From the NCBI GenBank assembly GCA_023138975.1, contig JAGLON010000053.1, positions 1 through 41,657 of the forward strand: DNA of 41,657 bases, read 5' to 3'. Position 1 is the stretch's first letter, and each line of letters begins with the position of its first letter. The notes under the pieces were generated by a model. The model had not been told where the DNA came from, did not search any database, and saw only the letters and a program-made list of their open reading frames with translations. This stretch comes from Candidatus Zixiibacteriota bacterium (GTDB taxonomy: Bacteria > Zixibacteria > MSB-5A5 > GN15 > JAAZOE01). A program made the translations under genes and the position numbers. Of this stretch, positions 13,568-22,820 are shown piece by piece.

Positions 13568-15094
13568 ATGGGTACGGTATCTAAATATATAGCAATCTTG
13601 GCGATTATAGTTTTTTTAATCGGCTGCAGTAAAGAAATTGATCCGCCATCCGGCATAGCGCAGTTACCGGAACAGCCCGAGACACCGCGAGGGCTGACAA
13701 CGGAGATTGGTGACGCGTCGATAACTATCAATTGGACTGTGAGTAACCCGTCAGCAATTAGCAAATATATGATTTATTACACAGATGATATTGAGGCGGA
13801 ACCTCAATTATTAGATTCCTCTACAACAACTTCATATATTGCTGCTGGCCTGACAAATGGCCGACTGTATTTCTTCAATATAAATGCAGTTTCGACCAGC
13901 GGGATTCAAGGTGTCTTGTCTTCGGCTATCTCAGCCGTGCCGGGTGTCTTTTCTATCTCAATAAATAATGGCGCAATTTTCACCAACAGCCGCAATATTA
14001 TAGTGGGATTGACAGCACCGAACGGCACTAATCTTGTGCAGCTCTCTGAGTCGACGTTATTCACTGATGCTCATTGGGAGGCTTACTCCGGAAGTAAAAA
14101 TATTACACTTTCTGATAATGACGGAACCAAGCATATTTATGCCCGTTTTCAATTGACTGCTGGGGGTATTTCTCAGGACGTATTCGAGGATATTATCATC
14201 CTTGATCGGGTGGCGACAATTGATTCGGTTGTAGAAAACTCTAATGGAGTTGTTTTGGCAGCGGGAGATAGCATTCGTTTTTCAGTATATTCGTCTGAAA
14301 CAGGGGGAGAGGCGTCTATTACAATCGAAGGTCTTGGTGCAATTGAATTAGAGGAAGGTTTTGTTGCATCTGGTGCGGTATATGAAATCGTCTATTTCAT
14401 TCCTATCGGGACCGAATTGGTTGATGCCGAGATTAGCGGTAGTTTTGCCGATGCGGCTGGAAATAACGCCCCTCAGAAAAAAGCTGTTACTCGAATCAAC
14501 GCAACTGATCCTCCGGCAGCGGTAGATTTGACTGGGTATTCGCAATCATCTCTTGAAATTTTATTGGAGTGGACTGGCTCCAATATTAATGATTTTGCCA
14601 ATTATAGGATATTTCGCGGCTCTTCATCCGGCGTGGATGAAACCTCCCATCTGGTTACGACGATTAACAATCAGTCAACGGTGCAGTACGTTGATACGTT
14701 GCTGGCCGACACAACCGCATATTATTATCGTGTATATGTTTATGACAATAACGGTAACTTCACGCCCTCAAACGAAGTCATGCTGATGACAATGAAGAAT
14801 CTGGCGCCTGATTCGATAACAATCGCGGTTACGCTTACCGGGGATGCACTTTCTTCAAATGTAACCTGGCAGCAGGCGACTGATGATGACTTCCTGGCTT
14901 ATCATGTCATGCGCAGTGAAAACGATATATCAGCCTATAATAGCGATGATGTTGTCGGTATAATAAACAGCAACAATACGACCTCTCTGGTGGATTATGT
15001 TCCCTCTGCGAGTAATTATTTTTACCAGGTTTACGTTGTCGACAAACAGGGGTTAATGACCGGCTCAAATGTAATATCGCTTGTTATACAATAG
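13568..15094 (+). CDS. Lipoprotein with fibronectin type III domains
   Basis: This 508-residue protein starts two bases after the preceding stop and has a lipoprotein signal (VFLIGC, Cys about 18). At least three FN3 domains are visible: about 37-125 (PETPRGLTTEIGDASITINW, LTNGRLYFFNINAVS), about 315-410 (PAAVDLTGY, LLEWTGSN, TAYYYRVYVYD) and about 413-508 (VTWQQATDDDFLAYHVMR, NYFYQVYVVDKQG). The middle (about 130-310) is beta-rich and Ig-like. No catalytic motif is seen. It is probably a surface-exposed adhesin or scaffold made together with the PEGA protein upstream. Confidence 0.7.
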   Translation: MGTVSKYIAILAIIVFLIGCSKEIDPPSGIAQLPEQPETPRGLTTEIGDASITINWTVSNPSAISKYMIYYTDDIEAEPQLLDSSTTTSYIAAGLTNGRLYFFNINAVSTSGIQGVLSSAISAVPGVFSISINNGAIFTNSRNIIVGLTAPNGTNLVQLSESTLFTDAHWEAYSGSKNITLSDNDGTKHIYARFQLTAGGISQDVFEDIIILDRVATIDSVVENSNGVVLAAGDSIRFSVYSSETGGEASITIEGLGAIELEEGFVASGAVYEIVYFIPIGTELVDAEISGSFADAAGNNAPQKKAVTRINATDPPAAVDLTGYSQSSLEILLEWTGSNINDFANYRIFRGSSSGVDETSHLVTTINNQSTVQYVDTLLADTTAYYYRVYVYDNNGNFTPSNEVMLMTMKNLAPDSITIAVTLTGDALSSNVTWQQATDDDFLAYHVMRSENDISAYNSDDVVGIINSNNTTSLVDYVPSASNYFYQVYVVDKQGLMTGSNVISLVIQ

Positions 15095-15116
15095 ATTAGC
15101 TCCGGGAAGATAATAA

Positions 15117-15971
15117 ATGACTCAGTCCATCCGATTCGGCGAGTTCTGGTATCTCTACTTTCAGGTTATTCGCCAGATGTTGAAAATTACTCTTTGGTTT
15201 CCAGTCCTGATTCAAGGAGCAATAGCTCTTGGGTTGGCAGTGATTCATAATCAGATATTTTCGCCTTTTTGGGGACCGGCTCTGAATTCATGGGTCGGGC
15301 TATTATATCCCGAAGCGGTTGACGCGTTTTTTCGATACCCTGAACATTATATGATCTTTCCGATGATTTTCAGCGGGAGCGCCCGGGTGTTGAATTTTCT
15401 CTCCGAGGCGTTTTTGTTTGGTATCTTCTGTGACATGCTCATCAGTCTGTACAAGGGCGAGAAACCGGCCTTTATGCTTTCAGCCCGAAGAGCTTTATCG
15501 AAGTATCTGAAACTAACTGCAACCTGGGCTGTTTTACTTGTCATCCTGTTCATTGTATCAAAGTATTTTTATGTTTTTCTCGAAGATGTTATTGGCTATT
15601 CGCTGCATACCGCTCCACGAAGGCAGTTTCTCGCCATGCTGCTGCTGCATGGAGTTAATGTCTTCATTTATACTTTTTTCATCTTTGTGATTCCCAGTAT
15701 TATGCTCGGTGGCGAAAGCTGGGCTCACGAAGTTTCGCGTGGTATTAAAACCAGCATAAAACACCCTATTGCCGCGTTTTGCATGATTACTATCCCTTAT
15801 TCAATTGCCGCGATTCCATCTTTGCCGCTTTTTAATACACGTAAAATAATAGAGGTCTTTAACCCCGAATTAGTTTATCAAATTCTACTCGTCGCCATCG
15901 GAATAAATATCATCGCGAATTTCGTACTAATCGGGACATCGGTCAAATTTTTTATGGATAAGTCTGAATAG
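15117..15971 (+). CDS. Polytopic membrane protein, function unknown
   Basis: The 284-residue product has about six membrane helices (near 22-43, 78-105, 130-155, 172-200, 217-237 and 248-270), no signal peptide, and a basic cytoplasmic segment (SARRALSKYLK) between helices two and three. The overall look is that of the glycerophosphoryl-diester-type or DUF975-like membrane proteins, but no diagnostic motif is present, so it is left unnamed. GGAAG precedes the ATG. It is 22 bases after the FN3 gene and 3 bases before prsK, so it belongs to the same operon and might be a sensory or export partner. Confidence 0.5.
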   Translation: MTQSIRFGEFWYLYFQVIRQMLKITLWFPVLIQGAIALGLAVIHNQIFSPFWGPALNSWVGLLYPEAVDAFFRYPEHYMIFPMIFSGSARVLNFLSEAFLFGIFCDMLISLYKGEKPAFMLSARRALSKYLKLTATWAVLLVILFIVSKYFYVFLEDVIGYSLHTAPRRQFLAMLLLHGVNVFIYTFFIFVIPSIMLGGESWAHEVSRGIKTSIKHPIAAFCMITIPYSIAAIPSLPLFNTRKIIEVFNPELVYQILLVAIGINIIANFVLIGTSVKFFMDKSE

Positions 15972-15974
15972 GGA

Positions 15975-18077
15975 ATGAATTCGTCACTAAATTCAGCTTT
16001 ATTATTATCAGGCATACTATTATTAGCCATTGCTCTTATAACCCTGTTTAAGAGACGACGGCAATCATATGCATCACCTCTTATTCTGTTTTCATTAGTC
16101 AATTTAATGGGAATTGGCGCTATCTTTATAGAAATCAGTTCATATGAAAAACTGTGGGCGATTGGATATGTATTGCTTTTTGCATTTCTATCCTTTTTGC
16201 CGTTTAGCTGGTATCATCTGTGCAGTCGGTGGAGTCTTGATAGTGGGGAATACCCGCATAAGCGGAGGATTGTGTCATACCTTTTCCTTGCTGTCTCCGG
16301 CCTGTTTTTTTGCGTGATGATACTACTAAAGGGTGTGGATATATCACTAATCAACAATCGGTGGTTCATTAGTCTTGACGGATGGCGGTTTTATTACGGA
16401 GTGTATTTTATTATCGCTCTTTCAGCGGGAGTTTATTCTATCGAAAATAGTTTTCGGTCAGCACTCGGGTTGGCTCGAGAGAGAATAAAAAAATCGTTTA
16501 TGATGATTGTCGCTGCGGCAGTTTGCTATTTGTCTTTGACGACGGTAGGGTTTCTATATGGGCAATTCAGCGACTGGGTTTTAACGGTCTCATTTGTTTG
16601 CATTACCCTCGTGTGTCTGTTGCTGATTAGGCACTATATTAGCTTTGATCCTGAGGCTCATGGGATAATTATTACCCGCAAAGGGGTATATTCTTCAATC
16701 GCGATTGTTCTTATCGGAGTGTACTTTCTGATAATCGGAGCAATAGGAGAATTTCTCGTTTCCTTTGAGTTAGATGAAGGGTTGTTTTTCTCAATTGTCG
16801 TCTTTTCATTAATCATAATTACGATAGTGATTCTGCTTATTTCTCAAATACATCGCTCACGAACACAAAAAATAACTGAGAATCAGACCCCTTATAAAGA
16901 AGATGCCGTTTATGGAATAGAGTGGCGGGAGTTTGCCGAGGAAATAACCGTTCTGCTGGATATAGAAAAGATATACTCTCGAACCGCAAGATTGTTACAT
17001 CGTCTGCTAAAAATAGAAGACTGCTTTTTCCTTATTAAAGAGCCAGAGCCTTCAACAAATAATGCTCTATACTGTGCCGGGAAAATTAACCGTGGAATTC
17101 CGGGCGCAAAACTGAACTATCTAAATGAATGGCTTCATCGGTTCGGCCGTCCGGTGGAGACTGCTTCATTAACCGATAACGGTGAGGAACTGGCCAATCA
17201 GTACCTCTCGCTGGCTGATAAAATTCCGTTTGATGCGTTTCTCCTGGTACCGATAATTGCTCGGCAGGAGTTCTTAGGTTTCCTTGGAGTAGGTACACAT
17301 AGTTCTGGCCGAGAGCTTGAATCGGAGGAGGTTGCTTTTATTGAAGCCGCTGCCCGACCGTTAGCTTTAACCATTCTTAGTGCCCGTATGACAGGAGAAC
17401 TGCTGATCTCTCGTGAAATAGAATCTTATCACCGCTTTTCTTCGTTTGTCCTGCATGATCTGAAAAATTCGGTCGGTATGCTTTCCATGCTTTTACAAAA
17501 CGCTGAACGCAATATGGAAGATCCCGAATTTCAAAAGGAAGCTCTACTAACAATTAGCAAGGCTGTTGACCGCCAGAAAAAAATAATTTACCGATTGACT
17601 GAAGAACGCTCAAGCGATATTCTTGATAAACAACAGGTCGATATCGGGAAGCTTATAGAGGATACATTAAAGCGTATCAGACTCGATACGATTCCATCCG
17701 TTGCGGTGAGTTTGAACCTTATAGAAGGCATAAAAGCAATAGTTGATGAAGAAAAGATAGGCTCAGTCTTTGATAATTTGATTATGAATGCGATTGAGGC
17801 GATGCCCGGAGGCGGCGAAATCTCAATTTCTACTTCTTTTTCAGGTGACCATGGGGAATTCATTGAGGTGAGAATAAAGGATTCCGGGTCAGGAATGGAT
17901 GAAGAATATATCGCCACTCGATTGTTCAAACCGTTTAGCAGTACTAAAAAACATGGTTTAGGGATCGGTATGTATCAGTCCCGCGAGATTATACTGCTGC
18001 ACAACGGACGGATCGAAGTAACTAGCATTTTGGGGCAAGGAACAGAATTCACTATTATCCTGCCCGGAGAAAAGTGA
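15975..18077 (+). CDS. Sensor histidine kinase PrsK
   Basis: This 700-residue kinase matches the PrsK architecture of exopolysaccharide/PEP-CTERM systems: about eight membrane helices in residues 1-300, a GAF domain at about 315-480, and a kinase core. The H-box FVLHDLKNSVG (His about 494) followed by LLQNAERNMEDPEFQ is the characteristic PrsK form. Next come the N-box DNLIMNAIEAMP, the G1 box DSGSGMD, and the GLGIGMYQSREI block. PrsK senses an unknown envelope signal and phosphorylates the sigma54 activator PrsR, whose gene follows after one base. The ATG lies three bases after the preceding stop. In proteobacteria the pair sits beside exosortase loci; no exosortase or PEP-CTERM protein is visible in this window. 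Confidence 0.85.
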   Translation: MNSSLNSALLLSGILLLAIALITLFKRRRQSYASPLILFSLVNLMGIGAIFIEISSYEKLWAIGYVLLFAFLSFLPFSWYHLCSRWSLDSGEYPHKRRIVSYLFLAVSGLFFCVMILLKGVDISLINNRWFISLDGWRFYYGVYFIIALSAGVYSIENSFRSALGLARERIKKSFMMIVAAAVCYLSLTTVGFLYGQFSDWVLTVSFVCITLVCLLLIRHYISFDPEAHGIIITRKGVYSSIAIVLIGVYFLIIGAIGEFLVSFELDEGLFFSIVVFSLIIITIVILLISQIHRSRTQKITENQTPYKEDAVYGIEWREFAEEITVLLDIEKIYSRTARLLHRLLKIEDCFFLIKEPEPSTNNALYCAGKINRGIPGAKLNYLNEWLHRFGRPVETASLTDNGEELANQYLSLADKIPFDAFLLVPIIARQEFLGFLGVGTHSSGRELESEEVAFIEAAARPLALTILSARMTGELLISREIESYHRFSSFVLHDLKNSVGMLSMLLQNAERNMEDPEFQKEALLTISKAVDRQKKIIYRLTEERSSDILDKQQVDIGKLIEDTLKRIRLDTIPSVAVSLNLIEGIKAIVDEEKIGSVFDNLIMNAIEAMPGGGEISISTSFSGDHGEFIEVRIKDSGSGMDEEYIATRLFKPFSSTKKHGLGIGMYQSREIILLHNGRIEVTSILGQGTEFTIILPGEK

Positions 18078-18078
18078 C

Positions 18079-19446
18079 GTGGAAAACACTATAGAAAAAC
18101 ATACAATCCTCATCGTTGATGATGATGATGGTGTTCGCACTCAATTAAAATGGGCTTTGAAACCGGACTATAATGTCATTGAAGCGGCGGCACCCGATGA
18201 GGCTCTTATTAAGGCCAAAGAGCATCATCCTTTGGTAGTATTACAAGATATTGCTTTGAGTTCGCGCGAGGGCGCTTCTGAAGGCCTTTTCTTAGTAAAC
18301 AAGTATTTAAATGTTTTCCCCTATTGCAAGATAATTATGGTTACTGGTCATGGAACTAAAGACAATGCTCTGGAGGCGATAGCATTAGGTGCGTATGATT
18401 TTTTTAGCAAACCGGTAGATATAGATCAGTTAAAAATAATGATTAAACGGGGCATAAAGGTTGCTCAACTTGAACAAGAAAATAACAAATTGATTGCAGA
18501 GCTAGCAAAGGTTAAAAGTTTCGAGAGTATCATTGGCGACTCTATTAGTATGAAGGAGATTTATAAAACTATACATACCGTGTCAGCAACCGACTATACG
18601 GTTTTAATCACTGGCGAATCGGGAACTGGTAAAGAATTGGTATCAAAAGCAATACATTCTGCCAGTCCGAGAGTCCATTGTCCCTTTATTACGATCAACT
18701 GCGGAGCCATACCGGAAAACCTTTTGGAGTCTGAACTGTTCGGTCATGAAAAGGGCGCTTTTACAGATGCTCACATACAAAAAATCGGGAAGTTTGAATT
18801 AGCCAACAAAGGAACAATATTTTTAGATGAAATAGGCGAGTTATCTCTAAACCTTCAGGTCAAGCTTCTTAGAGTCCTGGAAGACCATACGATTGACCGT
18901 ATCGGCGGTAAAGAGCCGATTGCCCTTGATGTTAGAGTCTTGGCGGCCACAAATCGTGACTTACTTGAAGAAGTAGGACAAGGCAGATTCAGGGAGGATT
19001 TGTACTATCGGCTATCCGTCATTAACATTGAAATGCCGCTTTTACATGAGCGGGGAGACGATGTCCTTTTACTTGCTAATACTTTTCTCAATCGATATGG
19101 AGCCGAAAACGGCCGCCCAAATTTATCATTCACAGAAGCGGCATCACGTTCAATAGCATCCTACAAATGGCCCGGTAATGTGCGTGAGCTTGAAAATAAA
19201 ATTAAGCGCGCCGTTATTATGGCACAGGAAAAGAAAATAAAACCTAAGGATTTATTACTTCCTGACTCAGGCGATAGTGGTGAAGATCGGTTAAGTCTGC
19301 AGTCGGTTAGAGAGGTTGCTGAGAAAACATATTTGATAGAATCGTTAATCCGCAACAACTGGAATATTTCCAGGGTAAGCCGTGAAATCGGAACCAGCCG
19401 TACTACTCTCTATGATTTGATAGAGAAATACAATCTAAGAAAATAG
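18079..19446 (+). CDS. Sigma54-dependent response regulator PrsR
   Basis: It starts with GTG one base after prsK; GGAGAAAAG serves as the ribosome site. The 455 residues comprise a receiver (about 8-125; phospho-acceptor Asp57 in LQDIAL; the REGASEGL segment is typical of PrsR), the AAA+ sigma54-activating domain (Walker A GESGTGKE, Walker B GTIFLDEIGE, PGNVRELEN), and a Fis-type helix-turn-helix at the end (NISRVSREIGTSRTTLYDLI). The sigma54-contact loop reads GAFTDA rather than GAFTGA, a known natural variant. PrsR activates exopolysaccharide and PEP-CTERM genes at -24/-12 promoters. Two such promoters lie 6-8 kb upstream in this window (11058 and 11697) and are the obvious candidate targets. 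Confidence 0.88.
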   Translation: MENTIEKHTILIVDDDDGVRTQLKWALKPDYNVIEAAAPDEALIKAKEHHPLVVLQDIALSSREGASEGLFLVNKYLNVFPYCKIIMVTGHGTKDNALEAIALGAYDFFSKPVDIDQLKIMIKRGIKVAQLEQENNKLIAELAKVKSFESIIGDSISMKEIYKTIHTVSATDYTVLITGESGTGKELVSKAIHSASPRVHCPFITINCGAIPENLLESELFGHEKGAFTDAHIQKIGKFELANKGTIFLDEIGELSLNLQVKLLRVLEDHTIDRIGGKEPIALDVRVLAATNRDLLEEVGQGRFREDLYYRLSVINIEMPLLHERGDDVLLLANTFLNRYGAENGRPNLSFTEAASRSIASYKWPGNVRELENKIKRAVIMAQEKKIKPKDLLLPDSGDSGEDRLSLQSVREVAEKTYLIESLIRNNWNISRVSREIGTSRTTLYDLIEKYNLRK

Positions 19447-19545
19447 AGGGCTTAGACGTTGGGTCGATAACTCTATTCTGCGCACTTTCAAGGGTTGGTT
19501 TACTGGTCTTATATAATTGTTCATCTCCCATACTAAATTATAAAC

Positions 19546-19573
19546 TTGACATTACTTCCTCAAACGATATTTC
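19546..19573 (+). promoter_or_regulatory. Sigma70-type promoter
   Basis: TTGACA (19546-19551) is followed after 16 bases by TATTTC (19568-19573). It lies about 100 bases before the ATG at 19674 in an otherwise empty gap. Confidence 0.45.
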
Positions 19574-19673
19574 TTGTAGTATCTCCTAAATTGAGCACAC
19601 GAAAATAAAGATAGCGCTTGATCGATTTGCGAGATGGTTTTTTTCTAATACTTTGGTCGGAGACCGATTTACA

Positions 19674-19955
19674 ATGTGGGAAAAACTGGAAGTTATCGTT
19701 ATTGGCATAATCGTCCTTTCATTTGGTCTGGGAATATTTCATTTGATACCGGGTTGGGGAAAAAATGCAGGAATGGTTACAATGGGAGTCGGTATTATTG
19801 TAATTATTAGTCTATTTTTTCGAGATCCCCGAAAGTTTTTCTGCGCTGATTGCGGGCAGTATTTAGGGCATCGGGCAAAAGTCTGTGATAGATGCGGGTG
19901 TAATAGATTTACTCTGACAGATCCAAAGCCGGGAATGACAATTAAAAATAAATAA
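19674..19955 (+). CDS. Small two-helix membrane protein with C-terminal zinc ribbon
   Basis: The ATG at 19674 is preferred over the TTG at 19653 because GGAG precedes it. The 93-residue protein has two hydrophobic helices (about 5-26 and 31-50) and then a zinc ribbon CADCGQYLG...CDRCGCN at about 57-80. The ribbon follows FRDPRKF, so it is probably cytoplasmic. No family name is recognised. It stands alone between prsR and the second NtrC-type regulator. Confidence 0.55.
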   Translation: MWEKLEVIVIGIIVLSFGLGIFHLIPGWGKNAGMVTMGVGIIVIISLFFRDPRKFFCADCGQYLGHRAKVCDRCGCNRFTLTDPKPGMTIKNK

Positions 19956-20236
19956 GCCCGACTAACTTTGGCGCAATATCTTACACGTTCGCACAGCAAG
20001 GCCGGTTTTGGTCTATAATTAATTTTTATGTTAATTTTTATCGAATTTTCATCAAGTTTGTATCAGGCTGAACGATAGCCTGTTACGAAAAGCAATACGG
20101 CCATTTTAGAGAATTTACAGGTCTAATTGTTCAAAATTTCAGTTTTTGAACATTTCCGCTAATATAAACTCCGGTAAGTACCGATTATAGTATTATACCA
20201 TAGTGTTTTACGGGATATTATGTGGGAATATAGCTG
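19956..20236. promoter_or_regulatory. Regulatory gap before the second NtrC-type regulator
   Basis: No gene was seen. TGTTCAAAA (20128-20136) and TTTTGAACA (20144-20152) are perfect 9-base arms with a 7-base spacer, a good operator candidate about 95 bases before the ATG at 20237. CAGGCT/AGCCTG near 20068-20086 forms a second short hairpin, and its GG-N10-GC spacing mimics a sigma54 site only weakly. No clear sigma70 promoter was found. Confidence 0.45.
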
Positions 20237-21673
20237 ATGAAAAAAGTACTTCTTGTTGATGACGACGTAGAACTGTCGCAGTCATTAATAAATTTGTTCG
20301 ATCCTGAAAAGTACAGTTTCCATCATATGGACGATGGGCAGGATACAGCCAATTATGTCAAACAGAACCATGAGGATCTTGATTTGGTTATGCTTGACGT
20401 TAATTTGCCGTCCTGTTCTGGACTGGATGTCCTAAAGAATATAAAAGATATCGACAAAGAAATGCCGGTAATTGTTATTTCCGGGTTTGTATCTACAGAA
20501 AACGCGATGGAGGCTATGCGTGAGGGTGCTTATGAGTACCTGACCAAGCCTTTTGAGCTTAGTAAACTCCTTGATATAGTAAACAAAGCCTGTGGGTATG
20601 TTCACGATACTTCTAAGCAAAGTCCTGTTCGTCAGTCAATTATTGAGCAGGATTATCTTACTGATGAGATAATCGGTCAGTCACCGGAAATAGTAGAAAT
20701 TGCTAAACTAATTGGTCAGGTGGCAAAATCTGATGTGTCAGTATTAGTCTTTGGAGAATCAGGAACCGGTAAAGAGCTTGTGGCCCGGGCGATACATAGA
20801 AACAGCCTCCGCCGTAACAATATGATCCTGTCGGTCAATTGTGCTGCGTTAACCGATTCTCTGCTTGAGTCCGAATTATTTGGTCATGAAAAAGGTGCCT
20901 TTACAGGTGCGTATTTCAAGCGAATAGGCAAGTTTGAACAATGCGACAAAGGGACCATTTTCCTTGATGAAGTCGCCGATATGTCGATGCTGACGCAGGG
21001 GAAAGTTCTTCGTGTGCTTCAGGAAAAACAATTTGACCGTGTCGGTGGTAACGAACAGATAAACATTGATGTTAGGGTTATTGCCGCGACCAATAAGTCA
21101 CTGGTCCAATCAATGAAGGACGGTTCATTCCGAGTTGACCTATTCTACCGGCTTAAAGTTGTATCAATATACATGCCTCCTCTGCGCGATAGGCGCGAGG
21201 ATATACCTCTGTTGGTTGATCATTTCATTCAGCGCTATAACAAGTCGCTGGGTAAAAACATCCGCGGAATTTCAAAAAAGGCCAAAGCCAGTCTAAGTAA
21301 ACACCTGTGGCCGGGCAATGTCCGTGAATTGGAAAACAATATTCATACCGCTATGGTAATGGTCAAATCTGATATTCTTGATGTAGAGGATTTCCCGATT
21401 TGCAATGAAGAATCCAGCACGGTAGAAATTGATATTGAAGGTCTCCAGGAAAACTATACTGAAATGTTTGGCCGATTAATTGAACCGATCTTTTTGAAGC
21501 TTGTCAGCAGCAGCGAGGGGCGTATTTATCATCTCATGCAGTCCTCAATGGAAAAAGCGCTGTTGTCGGCTTGTCTGAAACATTTCAATTCCAATCAAGT
21601 TAAGGCCTCGGAAATGCTTGGTATTTCCCGCAATACGCTTCGCGACAGGATAAGCAAGTATGGAATTTACTAA
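20237..21673 (+). CDS. NtrC-family sigma54-dependent response regulator
   Basis: The 478 residues comprise a receiver (about 3-118; phospho-acceptor Asp54 in MLDVNLP, conserved Lys in YLTKPF), an AAA+ domain with Walker A GESGTGKE, a canonical GAFTGA sigma54 loop (HEKGAFTGAYF), Walker B GTIFLDEVAD and PGNVRELEN, a linker of about 50 residues, and a Fis-like helix-turn-helix (NQVKASEMLGISRNTLRDRI). It is distinct from PrsR. No histidine kinase accompanies it, so it is an orphan regulator here. An inverted repeat lies 85-109 bases upstream. The nurA-like gene follows after 73 bases on the same strand with no terminator between, so it might influence or share that transcript. Confidence 0.85.
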   Translation: MKKVLLVDDDVELSQSLINLFDPEKYSFHHMDDGQDTANYVKQNHEDLDLVMLDVNLPSCSGLDVLKNIKDIDKEMPVIVISGFVSTENAMEAMREGAYEYLTKPFELSKLLDIVNKACGYVHDTSKQSPVRQSIIEQDYLTDEIIGQSPEIVEIAKLIGQVAKSDVSVLVFGESGTGKELVARAIHRNSLRRNNMILSVNCAALTDSLLESELFGHEKGAFTGAYFKRIGKFEQCDKGTIFLDEVADMSMLTQGKVLRVLQEKQFDRVGGNEQINIDVRVIAATNKSLVQSMKDGSFRVDLFYRLKVVSIYMPPLRDRREDIPLLVDHFIQRYNKSLGKNIRGISKKAKASLSKHLWPGNVRELENNIHTAMVMVKSDILDVEDFPICNEESSTVEIDIEGLQENYTEMFGRLIEPIFLKLVSSSEGRIYHLMQSSMEKALLSACLKHFNSNQVKASEMLGISRNTLRDRISKYGIY

Positions 21674-21746
21674 AGTTCGGATGATACTTCCCGTCATCTA
21701 ACACCTTTACAGTTGCGGCCCGGTTTTTGACTGCGTATATTTTTTG

Positions 21747-22820
21747 ATGCAGTTTCAAACCGGCGAACATAATTATCTCAGGCGATCTCAAGCCGAGTCA
21801 ACGGCTGCTGAATTGGGATGTTTGTTTTCCGGTACGGCGCCAGTTCCTGCCATGCCGAAGGGCGAACAGTCCGGCTCAATCCCCCCATTAATCGATAATC
21901 TCGAAGACGCTCCGGCATTAAAAATTATTTTCCCCCAAAAGAAATATGAGATACTGGCTATTGATGGAGGCTCCTCGGTTCTGGCCAAAGGGGGGAATAT
22001 AGAAGTCATTGCCTGGCGAGCCGGCTGTGTTAGTTTTGACGATATAAATCGGGTCGATGAGAAATGCCCTCCACCGGAAATTTTAGCTTATAATCGGCTT
22101 ACTGTTCAAGACATATTATCAGACTATCTGGCCGATACCGATGTGACGATTGTTTCACAAGAACAGCCGATTAGGCTGGTTGATGAACTAAGATGGCTGG
22201 AAGAATGGAAATTACTCTCCCGGCTAATCGAAAACAGCCGTCCGCAAAGCCTGATTCTTATTGATGGTTCGCTGCATCTTAATCCCCTGTACAATGCCGA
22301 CTCTCAACACGGCCTGTTTAAGAACGCCGCGGAAAAGAAAGTGTATCTTGCCGCGGTCACAAAGACATCCTCGCTGTCCATCGATAGAACAACTCCGATT
22401 GATATTGGGATTAAGAATAATACCGAATTGAATAACTCTATTTGGTACAAGAAAATCAATCAGAAATTAAAGGCGGATTCTCTTTGGCTGGGAGATATTT
22501 ATCTGGCCCGGCTTCATTCCGGAGCGGATAAGCAATATCGAGTTGACCTGAATCGTTTTGATGAAGACAATACAGATGAGATTATGGGTATGATAGCTTC
22601 GGTGTCTGACGATGTCGAATTCGCAGGATATCCGTACCCCTTGGCGGCGGCTCACAGGCTGGCTCGAATAGATTCTATCTTCAAGCAGGATATGCTAAAT
22701 TCTCTAAAGATCGCGCTGGATAACTCTGATTTCTCGCTGGAACTGTGGCAATATCTTACTCGCGATATTCATGATAAACTAAATGCCGATATAATGGAGT
22801 TGACCCACAATGACCAGTAA
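21747..22820 (+). CDS. NurA-domain nuclease
   Basis: The 357-residue protein shows the NurA pattern: ILAIDGGSSVL near 70 (Asp about 73), a Glu-containing helix RLVDELRWLEEW, SLILIDGSLHL (Asp about 173), a Lys after the next strand (VTKTSS), and FAGYPYPLAAAHRLARI near 293 with the Tyr and His that complete the Asp-Glu-Asp-Tyr-His metal site of archaeal NurA. NurA is a manganese-dependent 5'-3' exonuclease/endonuclease that works as a dimer docked on a HerA hexamer to resect DNA ends. The herA gene overlaps its 3' end by 11 bases, which supports the pairing. The first 50 residues are not conserved-looking. A preceding TTG at 21744 is an alternative start; the ATG at 21747 has only a weak ribosome site. 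Confidence 0.8.
   Translation: MQFQTGEHNYLRRSQAESTAAELGCLFSGTAPVPAMPKGEQSGSIPPLIDNLEDAPALKIIFPQKKYEILAIDGGSSVLAKGGNIEVIAWRAGCVSFDDINRVDEKCPPPEILAYNRLTVQDILSDYLADTDVTIVSQEQPIRLVDELRWLEEWKLLSRLIENSRPQSLILIDGSLHLNPLYNADSQHGLFKNAAEKKVYLAAVTKTSSLSIDRTTPIDIGIKNNTELNNSIWYKKINQKLKADSLWLGDIYLARLHSGADKQYRVDLNRFDEDNTDEIMGMIASVSDDVEFAGYPYPLAAAHRLARIDSIFKQDMLNSLKIALDNSDFSLELWQYLTRDIHDKLNADIMELTHNDQ

Noticed and set aside
20068..20086. Sigma54 promoter upstream of the second NtrC regulator
   Set aside because: GG-N10-GC spacing is present but -24 and -12 elements otherwise match poorly, and the bases are explained by a CAGGCT/AGCCTG hairpin.
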